Below are positions 1 to 9,123 of a stretch of 64,000 nucleotides of DNA, in pieces (position 1 is the first letter of the stretch; every line of letters begins with the position of its first letter). A program made the position numbers and the translations under genes. Under the pieces are notes generated by a model that was not told where the DNA came from, searched no databases, and worked only from the letters and a program-made list of their open reading frames with translations. The DNA is from Pseudomonas chlororaphis subsp. chlororaphis (GTDB lineage Bacteria > Pseudomonadota > Gammaproteobacteria > Pseudomonadales > Pseudomonadaceae): contig NZ_CP027712.1 of assembly GCF_003945765.1 (NCBI RefSeq), forward strand, positions 3,534,001 through 3,598,000, given 5' to 3'.

Positions 1-1
1 C

Positions 2-1978
2 GAATCCGAGGGCACCTTGTACTTCAAATGGGACTACCTGTCCGGGGTCATTCGCCCTGACGTGGTGGAAGCGATGTTCGGCGCATTCCGCACGCTGCTG
101 CAGCAACTGGCCGACGACAGCGAGGTCTGGCAACGCACCTGGCTCGACCTGCGACCTGCCGCGCAGATCGAAGTACGCCAGGCGGTAAACGCGACCCAGG
201 CGCCGGTACCGGAGGTTCACCTGCGCGACCTGCTGCTGGCACGGATCGCCGAACGCGCCGGGGAAACCGCCGTCCTCGATCCACGGGGCAGCTACAGCTG
301 GGGTGAAATCGGCCGGGCCGCGGCACGGATCGGCCAGCTGATCCAGCAAGCCCGCAACCCCGGCGAACGCTTTGTCGGGATCGTGCTGCCCAAGGGCAGC
401 GGCCACTATGCGGCGGTCTACGGCTGCCTGCTGGCCGGTGTCGGCTATGTGCCGGTGGATATCGACCTGCCGCCCGAGCGCATCCGCTCGGTACTGTCCC
501 AGGCCGGGGTGCGCACGGTTATCGCCGGTGCCGATACCCGGTTGCCGGAGCAGGCGCAGCGGCTCGTGCTGACGGACGAGGACCTGCGTGCCTGGGCCGG
601 GCAGCACACGGACCTGGTCCTGGCACCCCTGCCCGCGGACTACTCGCCCTACGTGATCTTCACCTCCGGCTCCACCGGCAACCCCAAGGGGGTCGAGATT
701 CCAGAGGCCGCGGTGGTCAACCACGTCTATGACGTCGTCGAACGCTTTGGCCTGGATACCTCCACCCGCCACCTGGCCACTGCCGCCCTGCACTTCGACA
801 TGTCGGTCTTCGATATCTTCGGCCCCCTGCTGCACGGCGGCTCGGTGGTGGTTCCTGCCCAGGCGGTAGGACCGGACCCCGATACCTGGCTGCGCCTGCA
901 GCGGCGCCACGGCGTGACCTTCTGGGCCTGCGTGCCGGCCATCATGGACTTGCTGTGCAGTGTCGCGGAAAACGCGCGCAGCTTCTGCGCGGTGGAATCG
1001 CTGGCCAATATCGTCATGGCCGGCGACTGGATCCCTCTGCCGCTGCTGCCGCGAGCCAGGGCGCTGTACCCGAAGGCACGGCTGTACTCCTGTGGAGGCC
1101 CCACCGAGACCACCAACTGGTCGGTGCTGCACGAAATCGACGAGCAAGAAGGCCAAATGGTGCGTTCGGTGATCTATGGCGCGCCGATGCGCAACTCGGC
1201 CTATCACATCGTGGCGGGCGACTGGACCGATTGCCCGGATTGGGTGCCCGGGGAAATGCTGGTGCAAAGCGATGTGTCCCTGGCCTGTGGCTACATCGGC
1301 CAGCCGGAGCTGACCGGCAAGGCCTTTGTCCAGCACCCGCGCAGCGGCCAGCGGATGTACCGCACCGGTGACCTCGGGCGCTACCTGCCCAACGGCGAAA
1401 TCGAGATCCTGGGACGTCTCGACAACCAGATCAAGCTCAATGGCCTGCGCATCGAGCTGGGCGAGATCGAGAGCGTGGCCGAGTCCTGCCCCGGTGTCTC
1501 GCGGGCCTGTGCCGTAGCCCTGCCCGGTCCCGACGGGCATCCCAAGCAGATCGCCCTGGTCTATGTCGGCGAGCCCGGACTGGCTGCTGCAATCACCCAG
1601 GCCCTGACCCTGCGCCTGCCTGCCTACATGGTGCCGAAAACTGTCCAGCCGTTGCCCCAATTACCCCTGTCGAAGAACGGCAAGGTGGATGTACTGGCCC
1701 TGCGTGAAACCCTGAGGAATGACATGAAAGACTCCACCAGCAAGACTCCGCAAACCATCCTGCGCACCGTTATCCGGGTTATCGCCAGCCATCTTGAGGA
1801 GCCGGTGGTACTGCCCGAGGACAACTTCTTCGACCTGGGCGGCGACTCGCTGTCGGCGATGAAGATCAAGATCGAACTCGAGTCCCAGCTGTCCATCAGC
1901 GTACCCCTGGAGAACCTCATGCTCACCGAGACCATCAGTGAGTTCGCCAACAGCCTGGACGCGGGGAACCAGCCATGA
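2..1978 (+). CDS. NRPS module Cy(3' end)-A-PCP, truncated at the window edge
   Basis: C-terminal part of a non-ribosomal peptide synthetase; the frame is open to the first base, so the gene begins upstream. The first ~40 residues (FKWDYLSG, then EAMFGAF) match the end of heterocyclization (Cy) domains. An adenylation domain follows, with A3 IFTSGSTGNPKG, A4 FDMSVFDIFG, A5 CGGPTETTNW, A7 YRTGDLGRY, A8 LDNQIKLNGLRIELGE and A10 LSKNGKVD. The carrier domain near the end has the phosphopantetheine site in FDLGGDSLSA. There is no thioesterase or reductase domain, so release must occur elsewhere. By alignment I read the specificity pocket as roughly D-M-F-A-V-A-C-N, which I cannot assign; Cy modules usually take Cys, Ser or Thr. 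The stop overlaps the next start (ATGA). Confidence 0.88.
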   Translation, partial: ESEGTLYFKWDYLSGVIRPDVVEAMFGAFRTLLQQLADDSEVWQRTWLDLRPAAQIEVRQAVNATQAPVPEVHLRDLLLARIAERAGETAVLDPRGSYSWGEIGRAAARIGQLIQQARNPGERFVGIVLPKGSGHYAAVYGCLLAGVGYVPVDIDLPPERIRSVLSQAGVRTVIAGADTRLPEQAQRLVLTDEDLRAWAGQHTDLVLAPLPADYSPYVIFTSGSTGNPKGVEIPEAAVVNHVYDVVERFGLDTSTRHLATAALHFDMSVFDIFGPLLHGGSVVVPAQAVGPDPDTWLRLQRRHGVTFWACVPAIMDLLCSVAENARSFCAVESLANIVMAGDWIPLPLLPRARALYPKARLYSCGGPTETTNWSVLHEIDEQEGQMVRSVIYGAPMRNSAYHIVAGDWTDCPDWVPGEMLVQSDVSLACGYIGQPELTGKAFVQHPRSGQRMYRTGDLGRYLPNGEIEILGRLDNQIKLNGLRIELGEIESVAESCPGVSRACAVALPGPDGHPKQIALVYVGEPGLAAAITQALTLRLPAYMVPKTVQPLPQLPLSKNGKVDVLALRETLRNDMKDSTSKTPQTILRTVIRVIASHLEEPVVLPEDNFFDLGGDSLSAMKIKIELESQLSISVPLENLMLTETISEFANSLDAGNQP

Positions 1979-3300
1979 TCAAGGACAACCTGCACCGGCA
2001 ATGGCTGGAGGATGTGGACGCCTACCTGGATGGACGCACCACGCCACAGGAACTGGAGGCCAAGGGGCAACTGCGGGCCCGGGAAGTCTTGCAGTATGTC
2101 CAGGAACGCTCGACGTTCTATGCCAGGCACCTGCGTTCGCAACTGGGCGGCCCCAGCGCGCTGCCGGCGCTGGACGGCATACCGTTCACCACCAAGGAAG
2201 ACCTGCGCGCCGTGGGCCGCTCGGTCTGCAGCCTGCCTTTCGAGCAGATCGCGGTGTACTACGAGACGACCGGGACCACGGGGGCGCCCACCCCCTGCCC
2301 TCGGGCGGCGATTGACGTGGACACCAGCGGTGCCTATGTGCAGAAGGCCGTCTCCGACCTGTACCAGTCGACATTCGGCACCACCGATGCCCTTACCGCG
2401 ATCATGGGGCCGTCGGAGCTGTATGCGTTCGGCGATACCTATGGCGAGGTCTGCCGCAACCTGGGCATTCCCTATGTGCGGCTGTGGCCGGAAAGCCCTC
2501 GGGTCGGCCTGGTCAAGGCCGCCCAGTTGATCAACGACCTTGGCGTGCGCTCGCTGATCTGCTCGCCCGCCGTGGCCCTGGCCCTGGCCCGGCTCTATGT
2601 CAGCCAGGGGATCGATCCGCGCGCGACCGCGGTGGGCCAGATCATGGTGCTGGGCGAACTGTGCACGCCGCAGATGCTGAGCAATATTGCCCGGGTCTGG
2701 AATGCCCACTGCACCCATGGCCTGTATGGCTCCCAGGAAGCCCATGCGGTGGCCACCGGCTGCGCCAACGGCAACCTGCACTTCTCCGAGACCAACTACC
2801 TGGCGGAGATTCTTCCGGTTCCCGGAATGGAAGGCGATATCGGCGAACTGTGCCTGACGATGCTGGTACCCGGGGCCAAGCCGCTGATCCGCTACCGCAC
2901 CGGCGACCTGGCGCGACTGCACGCTGCCGAGGAGTGCGGGTGCGGCAATCGTTCTCGTTGCCTGCGGGTCTTTGGCCGGGTGAGCGATGTGATGACCCTG
3001 GCCGGTCGCCAGGTACTGCCGGCGCTGATCGAGTCGGCGGTGCTGGCTGCGGCCGAGTGGGTCTCCGGCTACGAGGTCAGGATCTGCACCGCCAGCGACG
3101 GCAGCGACCATGTCGAAGTGTCGATGGTGGCGGGTATCGGCGAGCGTTCGCTGGCCCAGGTACAGGAACAGATGGCCGGCCATTTCGGCACCTCGGTCCA
3201 GCTGCAACTGGAGCAGAGCCTGGACCCGAGGACCGAGACCGGCGCCTACATTTCCTGGAAGCACGCCCGTATCCGCGATCAACGGGAGAGCGCCCTGTGA
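1975..3300 (+). CDS. PaaK-like AMP-dependent acyl/aryl-CoA ligase family protein
   Basis: A 441-aa adenylate-forming enzyme of the phenylacetate-CoA ligase (PaaK) branch. The ATP-binding loop is TTGTTGAPTP (~residues 97-106); further landmarks are GLYGSQEAHA in the middle and RYRTGDLARL (~304-313), followed by a small C-terminal domain. Family members activate aryl or short carboxylic acids as acyl-AMP and pass them to CoA or a carrier protein. It overlaps the upstream NRPS gene by four bases (ATGA), so the two are probably translationally coupled. Its likely job is to supply or attach an acid building block for the Cy-A-PCP line; the substrate cannot be read from sequence. Confidence 0.85.
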   Translation: MIKDNLHRQWLEDVDAYLDGRTTPQELEAKGQLRAREVLQYVQERSTFYARHLRSQLGGPSALPALDGIPFTTKEDLRAVGRSVCSLPFEQIAVYYETTGTTGAPTPCPRAAIDVDTSGAYVQKAVSDLYQSTFGTTDALTAIMGPSELYAFGDTYGEVCRNLGIPYVRLWPESPRVGLVKAAQLINDLGVRSLICSPAVALALARLYVSQGIDPRATAVGQIMVLGELCTPQMLSNIARVWNAHCTHGLYGSQEAHAVATGCANGNLHFSETNYLAEILPVPGMEGDIGELCLTMLVPGAKPLIRYRTGDLARLHAAEECGCGNRSRCLRVFGRVSDVMTLAGRQVLPALIESAVLAAAEWVSGYEVRICTASDGSDHVEVSMVAGIGERSLAQVQEQMAGHFGTSVQLQLEQSLDPRTETGAYISWKHARIRDQRESAL

Positions 3301-3470
3301 GCGCGTTACCAGCCACCGCCTGCTCGGGCGATGGCGTGAACAGGGCGGCGCGCCAGCCTACCCGGCCGATCGAAAGCGTGCAGTTTCACCCCGAGCGCAT
3401 CGGCACCGACTACGGGATCAAGATGATCCGTAACTCATTGGCCCTGGCCAACGTCAACCCCATGGGCTGA
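3297..3470 (+). pseudogene. 57-aa ORF with only the C-terminal tail of a class I glutamine amidotransferase
   Basis: A GTG start overlaps the TGA of the PaaK-like gene (GTGA), giving 57 codons. Residues 28-48 carry QFHPERIGTDYG and then a short helix ending in NSL. This is the block at the end of TrpG/PabA-type amidotransferases, where FHPE holds the His and Glu of the Cys-His-Glu triad. The Cys nucleophile region (~150 residues) is absent, so it cannot be an active glutaminase. I read it as the remnant of a chorismate-using amidotransferase (anthranilate, aminodeoxychorismate or ADIC synthase type) deleted down to its tail. A new small protein created by the coupled GTG start is the alternative. 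Confidence 0.55.
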
Positions 3471-3542
3471 TCGCTCTGGAAAAAAGCCTCGGGTGCCGGC
3501 CGGATGCCGGTCGACACCCATTAATCTAAGGATTGGATAAAC

Positions 3543-4967
3543 ATGACTCACACACCCGCGAATGCAACGCTCAATGAAAAACGATGGCAGGCACTGGCTG
3601 TCATCTCGATCATCCAGCTGATACTGCTGCTGGACGCCACCGTGGTGAACGTGGCCCTGCCACGGATCAAGCACGAGCTGGGACTCACGGACGGGTCCCT
3701 GACCTGGGTAGTCAATGCCTACCTCATCACCGCCGGATCGCTGTTGCTGCTGGGCGGACGGATCGGCGACGCCTTTGGGGTGCGGCGCACCTTCCAGGTC
3801 GGCGTAGTGATTTTTGGCGCATTTTCCTTGCTGGCGACCTTCGCCGAAGATGCCACCGTGCTGATCGTCAGCCGTGCCGGGCAAGGGGTCGGCGAAGCCC
3901 TGGCTTCGGCCACCGGGCTGGCCATGGTGTCGTTGCTGTTTCCCGCAGGCCCCGAGCGCGGCAAGGCGTTTGGCATCTGGGCGGCACTGGGCGGCCTGGG
4001 CTCGATCATCGGCGTACTGCTGTCCGGCGTACTGACTCATTATCTGTCGTGGCGCTGGGTGTTCGGGATCAACGTGCCGATCGTCATGCTGCTGAGCGTG
4101 GCGACCATGGTCATGATTCCCAAGTTCACCCACCGCACTTCCACCCCTCTGGACCTGGGCAATGCACTGATCCTGGTGGTGGCCGTCGCCGCGACCGTCA
4201 TGGCCGTGATGGGCTCCGGCATCGAGCACCTGCCCGGACAACGCGTGGCGCTCCTGGTGCTGGGCTTGCTGGGTATCGCCCTGGTGCTGCGTCGTTGCAA
4301 GCGTTCGGAAAACGGCATTATTCCCGCACGCCTGATGGCTCGCTCTCCCCGCCTGGCCGGCTACGCCATCGTGGCCATCCTGGCGGCGACCTCCGGCGCC
4401 TTGTTCTACCTGGGCGTACTGCTGCTGCAAGACTACCTCGGCCTGAGCCCGATGCAGACTGGCCTGGCCTGGCTGCCCTTCTGCCTGGGTTTCTTCCCCG
4501 GCATCTTCCTTTCGCAGTTCGTCATGCAGCGCTGGAGCCCGCAGGCGGCAGCAGTCGTCGGCCTGGCAACCTCGGCGCTGGGTTTCGCCTTGTTTGCCTT
4601 CGGCGTACCCCTGCATAGCTACTGGCTGGGAATGCTCCCGGCCATGCTGGTCACCTCCATCGGCTTCGGTTGTGTCGCACCGGTCGCTCAGTCGTTGGCC
4701 ACCAGTGACCTGAGCGAGGCGGATGCTGGTGCCGGCTCGGGTATCACCACCACCATCCAGCAGCTGTTCCAGGTGTTCGGGGTCACCCTGCTGGCTGCCG
4801 TGGGCCTGGCGGTCTCCGACAGCACCGCAGTGCCGACCATCACGGCCAATGGTTTCGTCAGCGCTTTCGCACTGTCGGCGCTGGCGATGATCGGGGGGGC
4901 CTTGCTGATCTGGGCCGGACGCAATGCCCTGGCTCTCGAGCCGGCCCCATCGAGCCCCCAGCCGTAG
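3543..4967 (+). CDS. MFS drug efflux transporter, DHA2 (EmrB/QacA) family
   Basis: A 474-aa integral membrane protein. The first helix ends in the DHA2 hallmark VVNVALPRIKHELG; the motif GGRIGDAFGVRR follows in the first cytoplasmic loop (~residues 74-85), and about 14 hydrophobic segments extend to the C-terminus. DHA2 pumps are proton antiporters for amphipathic compounds. Position between the biosynthetic ligase genes and the condensation-fold gene (9-base gap downstream) suggests export of, or self-protection against, the product of the NRPS line. The start follows a purine-rich AAGGATTGG stretch. Confidence 0.9.
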   Translation: MTHTPANATLNEKRWQALAVISIIQLILLLDATVVNVALPRIKHELGLTDGSLTWVVNAYLITAGSLLLLGGRIGDAFGVRRTFQVGVVIFGAFSLLATFAEDATVLIVSRAGQGVGEALASATGLAMVSLLFPAGPERGKAFGIWAALGGLGSIIGVLLSGVLTHYLSWRWVFGINVPIVMLLSVATMVMIPKFTHRTSTPLDLGNALILVVAVAATVMAVMGSGIEHLPGQRVALLVLGLLGIALVLRRCKRSENGIIPARLMARSPRLAGYAIVAILAATSGALFYLGVLLLQDYLGLSPMQTGLAWLPFCLGFFPGIFLSQFVMQRWSPQAAAVVGLATSALGFALFAFGVPLHSYWLGMLPAMLVTSIGFGCVAPVAQSLATSDLSEADAGAGSGITTTIQQLFQVFGVTLLAAVGLAVSDSTAVPTITANGFVSAFALSALAMIGGALLIWAGRNALALEPAPSSPQP

Positions 4968-4976
4968 GTTATCGTC

Positions 4977-6245
4977 ATGCATCAGAACTACCTGATCCCT
5001 CCCTTCAAGGGACCCCTGGCGACGCTTTCCAGCGTCGCGGGGCTGCGGGAAAAATGGACCGGGGCGATGCTTGACCAGACGGGGCGCGCCTATTCTGGCG
5101 CGCTGCGTCTGGACTTCAGTGAGCAGTGTTGCCACGCGCAAGTATTCGACGCCGTGGCCCAGACCCTGGCCCGGCATCCGATCCTGGCGGCCCGATTCGA
5201 GATCGAAGGAGAACAGCTGGTCGGCCGGGCCCCCAGCGAACAGGCATTGCGCCAGGCGCTGCGCGAGCAACTGGGCAAGGTGCAGGCCGCCGTCACCGAC
5301 CAGGACTTCCTGGCCTACCGGGCCAGGCAAGCCGCCGAACCCGGGCTGCGCATCGCCTCGGCGGTAGACGAGGCTGGCCTGCATATCTGGATCGGCTTCT
5401 GGATCTATACCTGCGATGGCGCGTCGATTGACCTGCTGCTGGAGGATATCGCCCAGCATTACTCGGGCCTGCCCCCGGTATCCTGCAGCGCCTGGAACGA
5501 CTATTGCCGGCTGCAGCACCTGCCGCCGCCGGCAAGCGCGGCGCAACGGCTTGAGATCTACCCGGGGACGGGGCCCTACGGGCTCGACGCACTGCGCGCC
5601 AAGGGCGCTGGCGGCATGGGGCGCATGCAGAGCCTGAAGTTCACCTCCAGCGTGCCGCGCAGCAGGGTTCTGGACTATGCCAGGGCCCAGCGCGTGACGC
5701 CGTTCGTGCTGCTGTTGGCCATCTACCAACGGGCAATCAGTGCCGTCAGCGGTGTCGCCACGGTGGTGACCGGCGTCCCCTTCGCCAATCGCCCGGGCGC
5801 CGCGGCCCAGAAGCTGGTGGGGCCGTTGTCCAATACCATCCCGGTCAGTACCCGGCATGAGCCCGGCGAGCCATTGGCCGCGGTGATCAAGCGCGTGCAG
5901 CGGGCGGTGATCAATGCCGCGGCTCGCCAGGACATGGAGCCGGCAGCCTTGTATCCCGAGGGTATGTCTACCCGCACCGCCGGCTTCGAACTGCCGTTTC
6001 CCCAGCTGTTCAACGCCTGGAACTCACGCAGCGCAGGCAGCCGCATCGCCCTGGGCGACAACCAGTGGATGAGCCTGCGGCTATTGCCCAACGAGACCTG
6101 CCGCGTGGCTTTCGAAATCACCCTGGATGAGCACACCGAGCATATTTCGGGGCGGATCGACATGGACGCCGCAGCCTATGGCGACCATGCAGGACAGGTC
6201 ATCGAACAGATGATCAGCGATCTGCAAGGCATTCCCGGCGACTGA
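4977..6245 (+). CDS. Condensation-domain-fold protein lacking the catalytic histidines
   Basis: A 422-aa free-standing protein of the CoA-dependent acyltransferase/NRPS condensation fold. The core motif normally written HHxxxDG appears as WIYTCDG (residues 142-148): the Asp and Gly remain but both His positions are replaced by Trp and Ile. Later blocks fit the superfamily: TPFVLLLAIYQRAI and VTGVPFANRPG, a condensation C5-like region, then VGPLSNTIPVST. It is probably the last gene of the biosynthetic operon, 9 bases behind the efflux gene. Without the second His it may be a docking or scaffold protein, or use other chemistry. Confidence 0.75.
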   Translation: MHQNYLIPPFKGPLATLSSVAGLREKWTGAMLDQTGRAYSGALRLDFSEQCCHAQVFDAVAQTLARHPILAARFEIEGEQLVGRAPSEQALRQALREQLGKVQAAVTDQDFLAYRARQAAEPGLRIASAVDEAGLHIWIGFWIYTCDGASIDLLLEDIAQHYSGLPPVSCSAWNDYCRLQHLPPPASAAQRLEIYPGTGPYGLDALRAKGAGGMGRMQSLKFTSSVPRSRVLDYARAQRVTPFVLLLAIYQRAISAVSGVATVVTGVPFANRPGAAAQKLVGPLSNTIPVSTRHEPGEPLAAVIKRVQRAVINAAARQDMEPAALYPEGMSTRTAGFELPFPQLFNAWNSRSAGSRIALGDNQWMSLRLLPNETCRVAFEITLDEHTEHISGRIDMDAAAYGDHAGQVIEQMISDLQGIPGD

Positions 6246-6265
6246 TCCGCAAAGCGTGTAGACCA

Positions 6266-6306
6266 CCGCCAAGAGCGCAGTTCGCACAGTCCTGCGCTCT
6301 TGGCGG
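6266..6306. terminator. Perfect 15-bp inverted repeat between convergent genes
   Basis: The arms 6266-6280 and 6292-6306 are exact reverse complements separated by 11 bases. It lies between the end of the NRPS operon and the end of the convergent catalase gene. There is no clear T-tract on either side, so it may be a bidirectional, Rho-assisted terminator or an RNA 3'-end stabiliser. Confidence 0.65.
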
Positions 6307-6338
6307 ATGGCCTGCATGCCCCAATCGCCTGCCGTTGC

Positions 6339-7793
6339 TTAAAGCCCTGGCTTATCCAAGGGGACCAAACGCTCCAACGCCTGCGCCACGCCGCGCCCGT
6401 ACGCCGGGTCAGCCTTGCTGCAGTTGTCGATATGCCGCTGACGGATCGCTTGCGCAACGCCATCCATTGCCCGCGCGGTGTTTTCGAACAACGCTTGCTG
6501 GCGCGCCGGGCTCAACAGGCGGAACAGATTGCCGGGCTGCTCGTAATGGTCCTCTTCAAGCCGATGGTCATAGTGCTGGGCAAAGCCTTCCAACGGCAGC
6601 GGCGGCTCGGACAGCGCCGGTGTGTCCTCCCACTCCCCCACGCTGTTCGGGAAATAGCTGGCAGTGCCACCGAGGTTGCCATCGGTGCGCATGGCGCCGT
6701 CGCGGTGATAGCTGTGATACGGGCAACGCGGGGCGTTGACCGGGATGTGATTGAAGTTCACCCCCAAGCGATAACGCTGGGCGTCGCCATAGGAAAACAG
6801 CCGCGCCTGAAGCATGCGGTCCGGCGAAAAGCCGATGCCAGGCACCACGTTAGCCGGGGAAAACGCCGCCTGTTCGATTTCGGCAAAGTGGTTCTCAGCG
6901 TTACGGTTGAGCTCCAGGGTGCCGACTTCGATCAGTGGGAATTGGCCATGCGGCCAGACTTTGGTCAGGTCGAACGGGTTGTGCCGATAGGTGTTCGCCT
7001 GCGCTTCTTCCATCACCTGGATACACAGTTTCCAGCGCGGGAAGCGCCCCTGCTCGATGCTCTCGTACAGATCCCGCAGGTTGCTTTCGCGGTCCTTGCC
7101 GATCACTGCGGCGGCCTCTGCATCCGTCAGGTTTTCGATGCCTTGCTGGCAGACGAAATGAAACTTTACCCAGACCCGCCGGTTGTCGCGGTCGATCAGG
7201 CTGAAGGTGTGGCTGCCAAAACCGTGCATGTGGCGGAAGCTGCGGGGAATGCCGCGGTCGCTCATCACGATGGTCACCTGGTGCAGCGCCTCAGGCAGCA
7301 GGCTCCAGAAATCCCAGTTGCTGTTGGCGTTGCGCAGGCCGGTGCGTGGGTCGCGCTTGACCACGTGGTTGAGGTCGGCAAAGCGCAGCGGGTCGCGGAA
7401 GAAAAATACCGGGGTGTTGTTACCAACGATGTCCCAGTTGCCTTCGTCGGTGTAGAACTTCACGGCGAAACCACGGATATCGCGTTCGGCGTCGGCGGCG
7501 CCACGTTCACCGGCCACCGAGGAAAACCGCACGAACAACGGCGTCTGCTTGCCCACCGCGCTGAAAATATCGGCCTTGGTGTAGCGCGAGATGTCATGGG
7601 TGACGGTGAAGGTGCCATAGGCGCCGGCGCCCTTGGCGTGCATGCGGCGTTCGGGAATGACCTCACGGTCGAAATGGGCGAGTTTTTCCAGCAGCCAGAT
7701 GTCTTGCAGCAGCGCCGGGCCACGGGGTCCGGCGGTCTGGATATTGAGGTTGTCGGACACCGGGGCGCCGGTGGCGTTAGTCAGTTTTTTCAC
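6339..7793 (-). CDS. katA: Monofunctional haem catalase, KatA-like (small-subunit clade)
   Basis: A 484-aa catalase that dismutates hydrogen peroxide. The distal His lies in [12 protein letters not shown] (His ~52), the distal Asn in VGNNTPVFF (~125), and the proximal haem-ligand Tyr in [14 protein letters not shown] (~335). Length and sequence match P. aeruginosa KatA from memory. The start is GTG, since no in-frame ATG lies nearby; GAGAA stands upstream. It is 73 bases downstream of a haloperoxidase-like gene on the same strand and probably shares its transcript. No OxyR site was recognised. Other catalase genes probably exist elsewhere in the genome, so the symbol is by similarity. Confidence 0.93.
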   Translation of the reverse strand: MKKLTNATGAPVSDNLNIQTAGPRGPALLQDIWLLEKLAHFDREVIPERRMHAKGAGAYGTFTVTHDISRYTKADIFSAVGKQTPLFVRFSSVAGERGAADAERDIRGFAVKFYTDEGNWDIVGNNTPVFFFRDPLRFADLNHVVKRDPRTGLRNANSNWDFWSLLPEALHQVTIVMSDRGIPRSFRHMHGFGSHTFSLIDRDNRRVWVKFHFVCQQGIENLTDAEAAAVIGKDRESNLRDLYESIEQGRFPRWKLCIQVMEEAQANTYRHNPFDLTKVWPHGQFPLIEVGTLELNRNAENHFAEIEQAAFSPANVVPGIGFSPDRMLQARLFSYGDAQRYRLGVNFNHIPVNAPRCPYHSYHRDGAMRTDGNLGGTASYFPNSVGEWEDTPALSEPPLPLEGFAQHYDHRLEEDHYEQPGNLFRLLSPARQQALFENTARAMDGVAQAIRQRHIDNCSKADPAYGRGVAQALERLVPLDKPGL

Positions 7794-7866
7794 GGTCGGG
7801 TTCTCATCGATAGCGGCTGATAAGGCGTGGAGTCAGGCGCGGGGCTGTGCCCGCGCCCGAGGCGCA

Positions 7867-8691
7867 TCAGCCCTTGATGAACGCCAGCAGATCGGCGTTG
7901 AGCTGATCTTTATGGGTATCGGTCAGGCCGTGGGGAGCACCGGAGTAGATCTTCAGCGTGGAACCCTTGACCAGCGCTGCCGAGGCGATGCCCGACGCTT
8001 CGATCGGCACCACCTGGTCTGCGTCACCATGCACCACCAGTGTCGGCACGTCGATTTTCTTCAGGTCTTCGGTGAAGTCGGTTTCCGAGAACGCCTTGAT
8101 GCAGTCGTAGGCGTTTTTGTGGCCGGCGGCCATGCCTTGCAGCCAGAACCAGTCGATCATGCCCGCGGACGGTTTGGCGCCGGGCTGGTTGAAGCCGAAA
8201 AACGGGCCACTGGCGAGGTCTTTGTACAGTTGCGAGCGATCGGCCAGCGAAGCCTGGCGAATGCCGTCGAACACTTCGATCGGCAGGCCGCCTGGGTTGG
8301 CTTCGGTCTTGAGCATCAAGGGCGGCACCGCGGAAATCAGCCCGGCCTTGGCCACGCGGCCAGTGCCATGGCGCCCGATATAGCGCGCCACTTCGCCGCC
8401 ACCGGTGGAGAAACCGAACAGCACGGCATTCTGCAAATCCAGGTGTTCGATCAGTTGCGCGAGGTCGTCGGCATAGGTGTCCATGTCATTGCCGGACCAC
8501 GGCTGGCTGGAGCGACCATGGCCGCGACGGTCGTGAGCGATGACCCGATAGCCCTGGTCTGCGAGAAAGATCATCTGCGATTCCCAACTGTCGGCATTCA
8601 ACGGCCAGCCGTGACTGAAGACGATCGGCTGACCGCTGCCCCAGTCCTTGTAGTAAATCTGGGTGCCATCACGTGTGGTGAACGTACTCAT
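7867..8691 (-). CDS. Alpha/beta hydrolase, non-haem chloroperoxidase/perhydrolase family
   Basis: 274 aa. The nucleophile elbow is GFSTGGGE (Ser ~95); the oxyanion region is [11 protein letters not shown] (~26-36), the acid residue is in [11 protein letters not shown] (~Asp 226) and the His in SGAPHGL (~255). This family comprises cofactor-free haloperoxidases that act as esterases and, with peroxide and acetate, as perhydrolases. Pairing with the downstream catalase gene fits peroxide chemistry. I chose the ATG at 8691 because CGGAG precedes it at good spacing; the open frame runs further upstream but without family similarity. A full-length paralogue lies divergently at 9124-9948. Confidence 0.9.
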   Translation of the reverse strand: MSTFTTRDGTQIYYKDWGSGQPIVFSHGWPLNADSWESQMIFLADQGYRVIAHDRRGHGRSSQPWSGNDMDTYADDLAQLIEHLDLQNAVLFGFSTGGGEVARYIGRHGTGRVAKAGLISAVPPLMLKTEANPGGLPIEVFDGIRQASLADRSQLYKDLASGPFFGFNQPGAKPSAGMIDWFWLQGMAAGHKNAYDCIKAFSETDFTEDLKKIDVPTLVVHGDADQVVPIEASGIASAALVKGSTLKIYSGAPHGLTDTHKDQLNADLLAFIKG

Positions 8692-9123
8692 AAGGGGTAC
8701 TCCGTAGCAGAAGTTGGGATAAATCAACCGGATGTGGGGAATGTTCCGAGCAAGAGCGAACCCACACCATTGACCGGGACAGGCAGTCTGCCTGTGTCGG
8801 CAATGCGGAAAATTGTTTGTTTGTGCTTTTTTAAGCAGCGCGTTGGAAGTTGAACTTCGGATGCTGCCCCGATAACGCGCACCTGAATAAGCAAGAGCAC
8901 AAATAACGGGCATCGATTAGTTTTATTCTCTTGCAACTTCGCTATTGGTTTTTTTCTGTGCGATTGACTCAGCACACTTATACAAGAACCTGTGCGCTTG
9001 TTCTTTTAGGGTTGCCCCACGCTACTTTACGGACGGGGTTATCTACTTGTCCGCGCCGCGGCGATGACGGTGCCTGCACAGTCTTGAAGTTGCATCTCCA
9101 ATAGAAACCCAAGGACATAGCTC
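8692..9123. other. AT-rich divergent intergenic region between the two haloperoxidase-like genes
   Basis: 432 bases without a convincing gene and visibly richer in A+T than the surroundings, with runs of T around 8815-8835 and 8946-8956. A short 6-bp inverted repeat (AAGAAC/GTTCTT, ~8983-9006) lies near the middle right. It must contain the promoters of both flanking genes, but I could not assign -35/-10 boxes or an OxyR-type site. Confidence 0.5.

Noticed and set aside
3435..5858. 807-codon open frame on the minus strand
   Set aside because: It is antisense to the MFS and condensation-fold genes, with a low-complexity His/Gln/Gly-rich translation. The plus-strand genes have clear family motifs.
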